DNA of 64,000 bases, from contig NZ_CP011452.2 of NCBI RefSeq assembly GCF_001008165.2, positions 744,001-808,000 of the forward strand, given 5' to 3'. The translations under genes and the position numbers were made by a program. The stretch comes from Croceibacterium atlanticum. GTDB lineage: Bacteria > Pseudomonadota > Alphaproteobacteria > Sphingomonadales > Sphingomonadaceae. The notes under the pieces are model-generated. The model did not search any database. It worked only from the letters and a program-made list of their open reading frames with translations, and had not been told where the DNA came from. This document shows, in pieces, positions 36,645 through 44,836 of the stretch; position 1 is the stretch's first letter, and each line of letters starts with the position of its first letter.

Positions 36645-37691
36645 CTAGTCGGAACTTCCGGTATTTCCGGCCGCTTCCTGCGCGCGTTCGGCGCGGGAGG
36701 CGGTGATATAATTGCGCGGCTGCACATTACCTTCGTGGCAGGCATATTCGTAGAATTCGTAAGTGCTGTCCCGCTTCCAATCCAGCCGCGTGCCCCAGGG
36801 GGCGGTGAAGATCACCGGATCTTCCCAATGCGATTCATAGATGATGCTGTCCGGCCCGGTCATGGTGAAGCGTTCGGTCAGTTTCGCTTCCGTGCTGATC
36901 GGTGAATCATTTTCGGGTGGGGAGCCGGAGGTCACGATATTGGTCGCGGATGGTCCGGGGCGGAAATGATCCGTTTCCACGACCAGCGTGTTCTTGTCCT
37001 CCCAATATCCGCGGCTTTCGCCAATCCAGTTCCGGATTTGCGAAGGGACGGTTGCACGCCCATCAGTGGGAATGATCCGCACTTCATGGATCATCTCCAT
37101 CTGGATCGCGACAAGACCGGGCGCCTGAAAAATGCGCAGGCCGTTATTATACATCATCGGCATCATCGAAGCCGGAAGACCGCGCGTGATGCAGCGGTCC
37201 CAGCTGTCGAAATCCGTCAACCAGTCGAAATCCTGCTCTCGCCGCCAACTTGAACGCATTTCGGCCGAGCGGCGCTTCCCCTCTTCGGTCATTTCCGGGA
37301 GCCGCCCATTGGCAGGTTCGACCAGCAGCGAAGTCCGCCGGTTGACCACGCCCATTTCCACCCAATGCCCCTGGCCGATCTTGTCTTCGGAATCTTCCGC
37401 CTCATACCGGCCCGCCAGCCGGTCGATCCGAGCCTGCCGCTCTGCCAGCTCCTCTTCATTCAGGAACACGCGGTTGCCCTGTTCTTCGGTGCGCTGGAAC
37501 GGCAATCCGTTCAGATGGTCGATTGGCCAGCGCCCGCGAAGATCGGGTTCGCCCCATTCGGTCAGTTCCGGCGTATAATCATCCGGTATCGGCGGCAGCT
37601 TCGTCAGATCTTCCTGCGCCGACAAGGACACCGCCCCGGCAGTCAGCGCAAACGCCATAGCAGCACCGGCGATACGGAATTTAGCTTGCAT
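36645..37691 (-). CDS. Secreted protein of unknown function
   Basis: A 348-residue exported protein with a signal peptide (FRIAGAAMAFALTAGAVSLSA, cleaved before QED). The mature part is rich in Trp, Glu and Arg, with PDLRGRWPIDHLNGLPFQR, DSWDRCITRGLP and WGTRLDWKRDSTYEFYEYACHEGN. This pattern is typical of a protein family abundant in sphingomonads and acidobacteria with no assigned function. The ATG at 37689-37691 is used; it is preceded by GGGAAGGGG, and the open frame upstream begins only with TTG. It lies 118 bp after the nucleotidyltransferase gene on the same strand. Confidence 0.7.
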   Translation of the reverse strand: MQAKFRIAGAAMAFALTAGAVSLSAQEDLTKLPPIPDDYTPELTEWGEPDLRGRWPIDHLNGLPFQRTEEQGNRVFLNEEELAERQARIDRLAGRYEAEDSEDKIGQGHWVEMGVVNRRTSLLVEPANGRLPEMTEEGKRRSAEMRSSWRREQDFDWLTDFDSWDRCITRGLPASMMPMMYNNGLRIFQAPGLVAIQMEMIHEVRIIPTDGRATVPSQIRNWIGESRGYWEDKNTLVVETDHFRPGPSATNIVTSGSPPENDSPISTEAKLTERFTMTGPDSIIYESHWEDPVIFTAPWGTRLDWKRDSTYEFYEYACHEGNVQPRNYITASRAERAQEAAGNTGSSD

Positions 37692-37808
37692 CTTGCCCCT
37701 TCCCAATTGCCTCTCCAGCGCAAACCCGCCGGAGAGAATATCGTTTCTTGAGCGTATTATTTGAAATGCAATTAAATTGCCAGCCCATCCGGATCGGATG
37801 ATGCAATG

Positions 37809-38858
37809 CTATGCTTTTGTCGGCAGGGGCCTGCTCCGCGAAAGCTCCAGCAGCCGAGAAAGTCGCCATAAACCGCGCCTTTCCGGGTGCTCCACCCCTT
37901 CTCGCCCCCCTTCAAGCGGGGGGTTGATCGGCGGATCGACCAGCAGCGTCAACATTGTGAAAAGCGATGCCAGGGGCGGATACCGCAATTGCAAAAGCCG
38001 CCGTTTATGTTGCAGGCGCGGCCAGATTCCGCGCACCATGCGATCCGGCACCTCCCCACCGAGCAGGGAATGCAGGCTGCGCATCTGCACGCGCATCGCA
38101 TTGCGGCCATGCCGCGTCGGCATCAGGCGGATCAGGCGTGACCAGTCTATCTGCGCCCGCCGTGCCAGAATGGCGAGATCGACCAGATGGCGCAGGTCAA
38201 TCTGCCCGCGCGCATAATCATATTCCTGCAACTGGTCGTGCACGATAAAGATCAGCGCCTGATGATCCGGAGATGGGACCAGCACTCGCGCAGTATCCAG
38301 CGCCACCGCCTTCGCTTCATCCGCCAGCGCGGCATGGTCCAGCAGCGGCGCGGCGATCTTGATCCGGCTGTGCAGGTCGATCATGCCCGCATCCTTTTCC
38401 CTGCCGAGGGCGTGAACATCCCACCCATTGGGCGCTTCGCTGACATAGGAATATCCCAGTTCCCTCAGCGCGGAGATCGCATCCTCCAGCCGGTCCTGCG
38501 GCAGCATGATATCGAGGTCGGAGAGAATGCGATTGCACTCCCCGTCCCCATGATCCGCCAGCATGGCCGTGCCCTTCAGCATTACGGGGACGAGTCCGAT
38601 TGAATTCAACTTTGCGGCTGCTTCCGCCAGTTGCGCCCGCAACATCGCATTGCGCTGCCGCGCCCTGCTGTCGATCTCCCGCAGGAAGGCCTGCACTTCT
38701 TCGGGGACATCATCGGCATTCTGCAATGCATCTGCCAGGGCGGGCGTCACCAGGCTGCGATTGGCCAGCGCCAGCAAGGTTTCCCACTCCACATCAGCCG
38801 GAACCGACCCGCGCAGGCATTGGGCTAAATCTGCGAGATCATCAAAACGCGAGGGCAT
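37809..38858 (-). CDS. Uncharacterised nucleotidyltransferase-fold protein
   Basis: A 349-residue member of the nucleotidyltransferase family often found beside PqqD and HprK-like genes. The catalytic-type pattern GTAMLADHGDGECNRILSDLDIML gives the two acidic residues of a minimal NTase (SDLDIML). The C-terminal third is helical and Arg-rich. The C-terminus includes PPLEGGREG, encoded by a small C6/G6 inverted repeat that may be an inserted repeat. The ATG at 38856-38858 is 17 bp inside the end of the PqqD-HprK gene, with GGAAG upstream; the overlap argues for co-translation. Substrate unknown. Confidence 0.7.
   Translation of the reverse strand: MPSRFDDLADLAQCLRGSVPADVEWETLLALANRSLVTPALADALQNADDVPEEVQAFLREIDSRARQRNAMLRAQLAEAAAKLNSIGLVPVMLKGTAMLADHGDGECNRILSDLDIMLPQDRLEDAISALRELGYSYVSEAPNGWDVHALGREKDAGMIDLHSRIKIAAPLLDHAALADEAKAVALDTARVLVPSPDHQALIFIVHDQLQEYDYARGQIDLRHLVDLAILARRAQIDWSRLIRLMPTRHGRNAMRVQMRSLHSLLGGEVPDRMVRGIWPRLQHKRRLLQLRYPPLASLFTMLTLLVDPPINPPLEGGREGVEHPERRGLWRLSRLLELSRSRPLPTKA
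37905..37923. repeat. Short C6/G6 inverted repeat inside the nucleotidyltransferase gene
   Basis: cccccc-ttcaagc-gggggg, encoding PPLEGG in the minus-strand gene. The same translated peptide turns up in unrelated proteins of many genomes, so a small mobile or REP-like repeat is possible (recalled, not checked). Confidence 0.35.
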
Positions 38859-39951
38859 GATCTTCCGCCAGCAAATGCGCAGCATCCGCCGCTTCCCCAT
38901 AAGACAGCGTCAGGCATTGCGCCCCGGCAACCAGATCGCACATGCCGCGCACCATGCCCGCACTGGATTGCCCACTTTCCGAATAAGCTTCTCCAAACAG
39001 GGTTTGCAGCGCCGCCACCCGGTCCCAGCCATCAACGGCTGCCTGCGCACCATCCTGACGCTGCAGGCGGATGACCGCGCCGACACGCCTTGGCCTTGCG
39101 TCAACAGGGCGAACTGGCAGATATTTCAGCACTGCCCCATCCTCCCGCTCGTGCACGGGCAATTGTTCTACATCGGCCCAGGCGGCAGCATGTGGCCAGG
39201 ATCCGCGTTTCAGAGTTAGCGGCAAGGGCAGCCCCTGCACCATGCCGGACGGATCGGCAAAAGCGATGTCATCCCCGGCAAAGCCCCACCCCTGGGCGAT
39301 CAGCGCCAGGGTGAGCGTGCTCTTTCCGGTGCCCGGACTGCCGCAAAGCAGCACTGCCCTGTCGCCCCGGACAAGGCAGGCCGTATGCAGCGCGATGCGG
39401 CTTTCCCGGCTCAGTATGTTGGTCAGCATGGTATGGCGCAGCCGCGTCGCCAACCTGCCGGGTGCCACGAATTGCGCTTCGCCGCCTTCGGCAAGCAGGG
39501 CGATCCGATCGCCGAAGGGGATCACGTGAATGCGCTGTCCGGACCCGCGCGGCGCAATCAATTCGCCATAAGGGGGGCGCAGTTCATCAATCAGCGCCGC
39601 ATCATCGGCCACCACTTCAAAATCGTGGCCACCCAGATCGACTGAAAAGCCTGCGCAATGGGCTGGCGCTGGCGCGATGGCAGCGTTAAACAATCCGCTT
39701 TCGCAAGCATCGGCCAGCCAGCTGGCAGCCATATGCTGCGCATCGTGGCGGGTTTGCGCATGCGGCACGAAAGCCATGGCCATATCGTGAAGGGTGATAC
39801 CGGACTGTGCCTGTTCGACCAGCGCGGCGGCGCTTTCATTCAGTTCGACAAGCTGCTGCTGCCGAGGTGTGAAAAACATCACCCGGCCATCCAGATGCAG
39901 CAATTCACCGCCTGGCGCCCAACGAAATTCAAGACGTGATTGATCCGACAC
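38842..39951 (-). CDS. PqqD-like domain fused to HPr kinase-like P-loop protein
   Basis: A 369-residue protein with two parts. Residues about 1-95 follow the PqqD pattern (GRVMFFTPRQQQLVELNESAAALVEQ ... ASWLADACESGLF), a RiPP-recognition fold that binds leader peptides. Residues about 170-360 contain an HprK-like ATPase core: HTACL, a Walker A GSPGTGKST at 204-212, and FAGDDIAF with the acidic pair. Similar HprK-related kinases near PqqD homologues and nucleotidyltransferases have been proposed as peptide-modification systems. It follows the small Tat-type peptide gene by 117 bp and overlaps the nucleotidyltransferase gene by 17 bp. The modification made is unknown. Confidence 0.7.
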   Translation of the reverse strand: MSDQSRLEFRWAPGGELLHLDGRVMFFTPRQQQLVELNESAAALVEQAQSGITLHDMAMAFVPHAQTRHDAQHMAASWLADACESGLFNAAIAPAPAHCAGFSVDLGGHDFEVVADDAALIDELRPPYGELIAPRGSGQRIHVIPFGDRIALLAEGGEAQFVAPGRLATRLRHTMLTNILSRESRIALHTACLVRGDRAVLLCGSPGTGKSTLTLALIAQGWGFAGDDIAFADPSGMVQGLPLPLTLKRGSWPHAAAWADVEQLPVHEREDGAVLKYLPVRPVDARPRRVGAVIRLQRQDGAQAAVDGWDRVAALQTLFGEAYSESGQSSAGMVRGMCDLVAGAQCLTLSYGEAADAAHLLAEDHALAF

Positions 39952-40017
39952 GTCGATCCCTGCCTGCTACCGACAACCCAAACAGGCAATGCCTAGCAGG
40001 AAAGGATGAATCAAATA

Positions 40018-40044
40018 GCGGCCGCCGGCATTACCGGCAGCCGC
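40018..40044 (-). promoter_or_regulatory. Intercistronic hairpin after the small-peptide gene
   Basis: An 11-pair imperfect stem (gcggccgccgg / ccggcagccgc, one mismatch, 5-nt loop) lies 25 bp after the stop of the small peptide gene and before the PqqD-HprK gene. It may cause partial termination, so that the peptide is made in excess of the enzymes, as in many RiPP operons (inference). Only TATTTG follows. Confidence 0.45.
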
Positions 40045-40068
40045 GTGAAATGCAGGTTCAGGAAAAAC

Positions 40069-40377
40069 TCAGCGCCGGCCTCGACCGCCGCCCTGATTGC
40101 CGGGGTCCCCAGGACCCCTGCCCGGACCGTCATTGACCGGCGGATTACCCGGAGGCGCACAATCCGAACCGTTGCCAACGCCGTTATTGCAACCTGGACC
40201 GCCGTTACCGTCCGGAATGCCCGCGGATTGGGCAATCGCTGGAGATACGAGCGAGGTCGACATGAGCATGGTCATTGCCGGCGGCACGGTCGCGGCGAAC
40301 TTGCCGCAATTGCCGAGAAATGCACGACGATCACTCGCCATGCGCTGCATCTGGTTATCTTCCATGTGGTCAGACAT
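40069..40377 (-). CDS. Small Tat-type exported Gly/Asn/Pro-rich peptide; candidate precursor
   Basis: A 102-residue product starting at the ATG at 40375-40377 with GAGGGGAG about 8 nt upstream. Residues 17-49 form a twin-arginine-like signal (DRRAFLGNCGKF, a hydrophobic stretch, then SPAIA|Q). The mature part of about 53 residues is low complexity: GPGCNNGVGNGSDCAPPGNP, then Gly/Pro/Asn/Asp repeats ending GRGRR, with only two cysteines (63, 73). The two-Cys region could form a disulfide. It is the first gene of the set with PqqD-HprK and the nucleotidyltransferase, so it is the best candidate for their substrate, which remains to be shown. Confidence 0.6.
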   Translation of the reverse strand: MSDHMEDNQMQRMASDRRAFLGNCGKFAATVPPAMTMLMSTSLVSPAIAQSAGIPDGNGGPGCNNGVGNGSDCAPPGNPPVNDGPGRGPGDPGNQGGGRGRR

Positions 40378-40671
40378 GCGTACACTCCCCTCGGGACACG
40401 CTTCCTTATCCATCAAAGTATATTTGCGGGCAACCACATCTGATGATGCGTCCCAAACTGGGACCAATATCTGCTGTTGGCGCCACTTTTCCGGTCAGCC
40501 ATTCAAACAGGAAGGGGCCACCGGCATAATTGCCAAATACTTCTGGCTTCCGGCGTGAAGGGAAATCACTCCAGGCGTTATGAATAACGCTGCTGCCCTG
40601 CCTGAGGCCAAATCATTCGAATGATGGAGCGCGGAAGCAATGGCTACCCATAAGGGGTGGACGAAAAGGCA
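40378..40671. promoter_or_regulatory. Intergenic region with two perfect palindromes
   Basis: No gene is seen between the small-peptide start and the ornithine decarboxylase terminator. The region holds a 7-bp-arm inverted repeat gcgttat-ga-ataacgc (40575-40590) and a 14-bp perfect palindrome atcattcgaatgat (40612-40625). They lie 200-250 bp upstream of the peptide gene and could be operators; no regulator is adjacent. Confidence 0.35.
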
Positions 40672-40702
40672 ACGCCCGCATCTTCCCAGAAGACGCGGGC
40701 GT
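40672..40702 (-). terminator. Intrinsic terminator of the ornithine decarboxylase gene
   Basis: Stem acgcccgc / gcgggcgt with an inner tctt/aaga extension lies 26 bp past the stop; TGCCTTTTCG follows on the minus strand. Confidence 0.55.
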
Positions 40703-40727
40703 GCAAAGCAACCGAACGGATGGCGAT

Positions 40728-42011
40728 TTAGCGCAGGCTCACCACATTGTCCGTGACCGGCAGGGCCCGCTCGCCCGTATAAAGGCTGGCCATTGGCTCA
40801 TCCTCCACGATCACAGCTTGCGCAGCACCAAAGCCGTTGAACGCCGTCTTCATCGCTGCGCCGTAAGCGCCCAGCATACCGATTTCGAAAAAGTCGCCGG
40901 CCTGAATATCGCCCGGCAGCATGAAGGGGCCCTTCATGAAATCGGCATCGTCGCAAGTCGGGCCGTAGAAGGAGAATTCCTCGAACGGCTGGACCAGATC
41001 ATCTTCCAGTGCGCGCACCGGAAAACGCCAAGCGACATGGGCGGCATCGAACAAGGCACCATAAGCCCCGTCGTTGATGTAAAGTTCCTCGCCGCGGCGC
41101 TTTTCGATCTTCACGATGAGGCTCGAATATTCCGCGCATAGTGCGCGGCCGGGTTCGCACCACAGTTCCGCATTATAGGCGATCGGCAGTGCTTCGAAAT
41201 GGCGGTGGATGATCGCGAAATAATCTTCCAGCGGCGGCGGTTCCATGCCCGGATAGACCGAAGGGAAACCACCCCCCACATCGACCATGTCGATCACCAC
41301 GCCGGAATCGGCGATGGCTGCACGCACGCGTTCCAATGCCTGAACATAGGCAAAGGGTGTCATCGCCTGGCTGCCGACATGGAAACACAGGCCAAGCCAG
41401 TCGGACGCCTGGCGCGTCGCCTGCAGCAGCGCGGCGGCATCGGCCAGATCCACGCCGAATTTCGACGCAAGGCTCAGCTCGGAATATTCGGACGAAACGC
41501 GCAGCCGCACGCACAACCGCAGATCGGTGGCGGCATTGCCTTCATCGTCGCGCGTTGCGTCGACGATCTTGCGCAATTCCTCTTCCGTATCGAGGCTGAA
41601 AGTACGCACGCCATGTTCGCGATAAGCTTCGCGGATGGCGCTGGCAGTCTTCACCGGATGCATGAAGCACAGACGCGCATCAGGCAGGGTGGCATGCACC
41701 AGCCGCACTTCCGCGATGGAAGCCACGTCGTAATGGGTAATACCGTTCGCCCACAGGATCTGGAGCAGATCCGGCGAAGGATTCGCCTTCACTGCATACA
41801 TCGCCTTGCCCGGAAACTTCTCAGCGAAGAATCGGGCCGCGCGCGCAGCAGCGTGCGGACGGTTGAGGATAACCGGTTCGTCCGGCGCGATATCGCGGAC
41901 TACAGACCGGGCGTCAGGATAAGTGTGCAATTCAAGGGACCCCCAAACGGTTAGTTTGAACAAGGCTGCCTTGCGGTTAGGAAGTCCCCTTGGGGCAGCG
42001 GAGCGGCGCAT
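40728..42011 (-). CDS. speC: Ornithine (lysine/ornithine) decarboxylase, fold type III
   Basis: PLP enzyme producing putrescine from ornithine (possibly cadaverine from lysine). The 427-residue protein has the PLP lysine in YAVKANP (K75), HVGSQ, the GGGFPSVYPG glycine loop, EPGRALCAE, and the C-terminal catalytic cysteine in GPTCDDADF. The start is uncertain: homologues begin near the HTYPDARSVVRDI region, so the first 25 or so residues may be untranslated. It supplies putrescine to the carboxynorspermidine genes at 44.8 and 47.6 kb. Confidence 0.9.
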   Translation of the reverse strand: MRRSAAPRGLPNRKAALFKLTVWGSLELHTYPDARSVVRDIAPDEPVILNRPHAAARAARFFAEKFPGKAMYAVKANPSPDLLQILWANGITHYDVASIAEVRLVHATLPDARLCFMHPVKTASAIREAYREHGVRTFSLDTEEELRKIVDATRDDEGNAATDLRLCVRLRVSSEYSELSLASKFGVDLADAAALLQATRQASDWLGLCFHVGSQAMTPFAYVQALERVRAAIADSGVVIDMVDVGGGFPSVYPGMEPPPLEDYFAIIHRHFEALPIAYNAELWCEPGRALCAEYSSLIVKIEKRRGEELYINDGAYGALFDAAHVAWRFPVRALEDDLVQPFEEFSFYGPTCDDADFMKGPFMLPGDIQAGDFFEIGMLGAYGAAMKTAFNGFGAAQAVIVEDEPMASLYTGERALPVTDNVVSLR

Positions 42012-42242
42012 ATAGGGCCTCGAATTCTAATCGCAAATCAAAAATTCAACGCCTCGTTTTTAGCTCGTGAATCAATGGGCTGGCGGCGGGCTGCGTTCCC
42101 ATGCTGCGCGGAACGGGGGCTGCATTGCGATGAGTTGAAGCCCATGCACCCAAGCGGACATTCAAATCCCGCCAGCAGCCGGTTTTTATAATTTATTGCC
42201 TGATAATGCCGTGGCATAGCTGCACACCCGCAGGTGGCAGCG

Positions 42243-43019
42243 ATGGATAGTGCGAATCAGGTGATGAACCAGCATTTCGAATCTTCTGCCGCCGCTTTCA
42301 ACCCCGTGCGGCTTTCTCAATTGCCGCAAACCCGCCGGGCCGAACTTCTGCGCCGCTACGAACGGGACGTATATGGCCCCGCATTTCCGGATGCCTCGAT
42401 CCGGGAAGATCCTCAATATTGGGCGCGATTGCTGGATGCCGATCCCTATCCTGCCCCGCCCCAGCCGCTGATCGATGTTGCGATGCTGGTGGACGGGCAT
42501 GACTGTCCTATCGGCGGCGCGACGATCGAATATTATCGCGGCGCCAAATGCGGATTGCTGACCTATCTTTCCGTGGCGGAGCGGGAACGTGGCCAGGGAC
42601 ATGGCCGGGAACTGGCGATGCTGGCCCGCCGCATCCTGGATGAAATGGCGGAAGCTGACACCCCCATGCTCGCCGAAACCGAACGGCTGGAAGATGCCGC
42701 AAATCCGCAGGAGGCGGCCGAAACGGAGAAACGCCAGCGCCGCCTTTCCGCCCTAGGCGCGAGGTGGATCGATTTCGATTATGTCATGCCCCCCTTGCGG
42801 GCAGACAGCCAGCCGCACCGCCTGCATCTGCTGGTCTTCGATCCGGATCGCAAACTGACATCCATCGAAGCGGGACGGGTCGCGGTGCTGATCCGGGAAC
42901 TCGCCGCCGCTCTCGGCGCCGATCTTGATGCGCATGAGGAAACCCGGGCAATGATGGATCATCTTGCGTCGATGCGGCTGTTGCCGATCACGTCCCTGCC
43001 CGCGATTGCCTCCGCATGA
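42243..43019 (+). CDS. GNAT-family N-acetyltransferase
   Basis: A 258-residue protein with a GNAT fold: a YERDVYGPAF stretch at about residue 40 and the acetyl-CoA pyrophosphate-binding motif LTYLSVAERERGQGHGRELAM (RGQGHG). The C-terminal 90 residues are an extra domain. The ATG at 42243 is used with AGGTGG upstream; a GTG at 42234 is possible. The last 4 bp overlap the start of the CorA-like gene (ATGA), so they are coupled. The neighbouring polyamine enzymes make a polyamine substrate conceivable, but nothing in the sequence proves this. Confidence 0.72.
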   Translation: MDSANQVMNQHFESSAAAFNPVRLSQLPQTRRAELLRRYERDVYGPAFPDASIREDPQYWARLLDADPYPAPPQPLIDVAMLVDGHDCPIGGATIEYYRGAKCGLLTYLSVAERERGQGHGRELAMLARRILDEMAEADTPMLAETERLEDAANPQEAAETEKRQRRLSALGARWIDFDYVMPPLRADSQPHRLHLLVFDPDRKLTSIEAGRVAVLIRELAAALGADLDAHEETRAMMDHLASMRLLPITSLPAIASA

Positions 43020-44836
43020 GCGAGTTCGGCATGCTGACGCTGCGGGAATGCCCGGTGTTTCAGCCTTTCGAACGCGCATCGCTGGCTTTTGCCTTCCAGC
43101 TCAGGGTCCTTCGGCCCGATGGATCGGAGCCCCGCTCCGCCTATCGTATTTCCAATATCTACAACGCCGTGCTCGGCCGCAGTCCGGGACTGGAGGCTGA
43201 CCGCCGCGATCGGGCGAAATGGCTGTTCGGCGCTTCGCAGTCCTTTCTTAACGATATCACCACCGGCGTTCCCGGCACCAATGGCCGCCCGCTTCTTCTG
43301 GCGGCCGAGGCGCTAGAAACGGGCGCGCCCCCGGCAATGGTCACGCTGCAAAGGCCGGAAAGCTGGGACTATGAATATGAAGGCACGGCGGTTTCCCTGC
43401 AGGTCCCGCCCGAACGGCGCGAATTGCGCATGGCAATGCAGGATCATTTCTGCGTCTTCGAAAGCGGCCGGATTTTCTATCTACTCGTTCTCAGCAATCT
43501 GCCGGGAGAGCGCAGCCCGCTTGACGAATACAGCACCATTCAGGCGGAACAGCTCGCCATTGAGCCCGACTATGCGGCGGATAGCGATTTTCTGAGCATC
43601 GGCCGTTCCGGCCCGCAATTCTCGGTCCTGGAATTCGTCCGCAATCGTCTGGCCGAACTGGACTCCGGCAAGGAAGAACCAGTGTCGGAATGCGCCAATG
43701 CAATCGCCGATGTGCTGCGTCCATTCGGTGTGCTGCCGCCGGGCCGGAATTTCGCGACGCCCCGGTCGGAGGATCTGTGCAATGCAATGGTGCAGATAGA
43801 AGACGAAGCGCTGTTCGACACGGCCCGGCACGCCTTTTTCCATTATCGAATGCCTGCGCCGGAAGACGTGCAGGGTCCGGAAGACGAAGTGCAAAAGCCG
43901 CATCCGCAATGGGTGATCGATGCTGATCGCGCATGGGCGGAAGCGAATGTGCCGGGCGCGGATTGCCATTGCGATGCGCATCATACGCTGGGCTTCGGCC
44001 CGGATGAGGAAGAAAGCGCGATCCCGCGGCAATTGCTGGCCTTCGCCGGACTTGCCCAGGGCGTGCCCGATTTCCCACGGCAGGACGATTCCGAAATCCA
44101 CGATTCGACGCGTCCAGTATCGGTCGCGCCGGAAAACCTGTTCTTCGTCCACCCTTCATTCGAACTGGATGTGGGGAAGAACTGGCGCACCTTGCGGGAA
44201 GCGCAGGCCAGCGTCGGAGGCTGCCCTTATGCGCTGCTGACCTGGATGATCGCCGTGCATGACGAACTGATCGTGTCCGACATGGAACGGATGATCGAAA
44301 GGATGATTTTCGGCCCGGTGGATCAGGATGCGCAGCTGGCGGAAATCGGCCGAGCGACACCGCTGAAAAACCTCGCCCATGTGCTGGACAAAGTATCCAC
44401 CCTGATCCCTTCCTATACGAAGATCATTGACGATAATCTCGCCCAGCGTGTCGATATATTTCGTTGGTGCTCGATCCACCAGTCGGGGAACGTGTTCCGC
44501 TATCCCACGGAGCGTGAATTGCTGGGCAGCATCCGCGAAGCGCGCGGCACCCGGCAGCGTTTTGAAGATGCGCATGCGCTGCTGGACCGATATGAGAATC
44601 TGGTGGAGGACGTTTCCACCTTGCAGGCATCATACACGTCGGCGCGCACCAATTGGCTTCTGGCTGCGATCACCTTCTTCGGGGTTCTGGGCCTGCCCGG
44701 CACACTGTCCGGTACGTTTGGCCTGACAAATGCCGATGCGCTGCTGGCAACGGTGGGCATTCTTGCATTCACTGCCGCCCTGTTCACCTTCTGGCTGAAC
44801 GCCACTCAGCTGAGGCGGTCGCGAAAATCCTCGTAA
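43016..44836 (+). CDS. Large protein with CorA-like C-terminal membrane domain
   Basis: A 606-residue protein. The N-terminal 450 residues are a soluble alpha/beta region without a recognised motif. It ends in a long charged helix (about 490-540) and two hydrophobic helices (about 550-595) joined by a short loop, the layout of CorA-type channels. The CorA selectivity motif GMN is absent; the loop reads GTFGL. It is translationally coupled to the GNAT gene and overlaps the convergent carboxynorspermidine decarboxylase by 31 bp. An ion or polyamine channel/sensor is conceivable; function unknown. Confidence 0.65.
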   Translation: MSEFGMLTLRECPVFQPFERASLAFAFQLRVLRPDGSEPRSAYRISNIYNAVLGRSPGLEADRRDRAKWLFGASQSFLNDITTGVPGTNGRPLLLAAEALETGAPPAMVTLQRPESWDYEYEGTAVSLQVPPERRELRMAMQDHFCVFESGRIFYLLVLSNLPGERSPLDEYSTIQAEQLAIEPDYAADSDFLSIGRSGPQFSVLEFVRNRLAELDSGKEEPVSECANAIADVLRPFGVLPPGRNFATPRSEDLCNAMVQIEDEALFDTARHAFFHYRMPAPEDVQGPEDEVQKPHPQWVIDADRAWAEANVPGADCHCDAHHTLGFGPDEEESAIPRQLLAFAGLAQGVPDFPRQDDSEIHDSTRPVSVAPENLFFVHPSFELDVGKNWRTLREAQASVGGCPYALLTWMIAVHDELIVSDMERMIERMIFGPVDQDAQLAEIGRATPLKNLAHVLDKVSTLIPSYTKIIDDNLAQRVDIFRWCSIHQSGNVFRYPTERELLGSIREARGTRQRFEDAHALLDRYENLVEDVSTLQASYTSARTNWLLAAITFFGVLGLPGTLSGTFGLTNADALLATVGILAFTAALFTFWLNATQLRRSRKSS

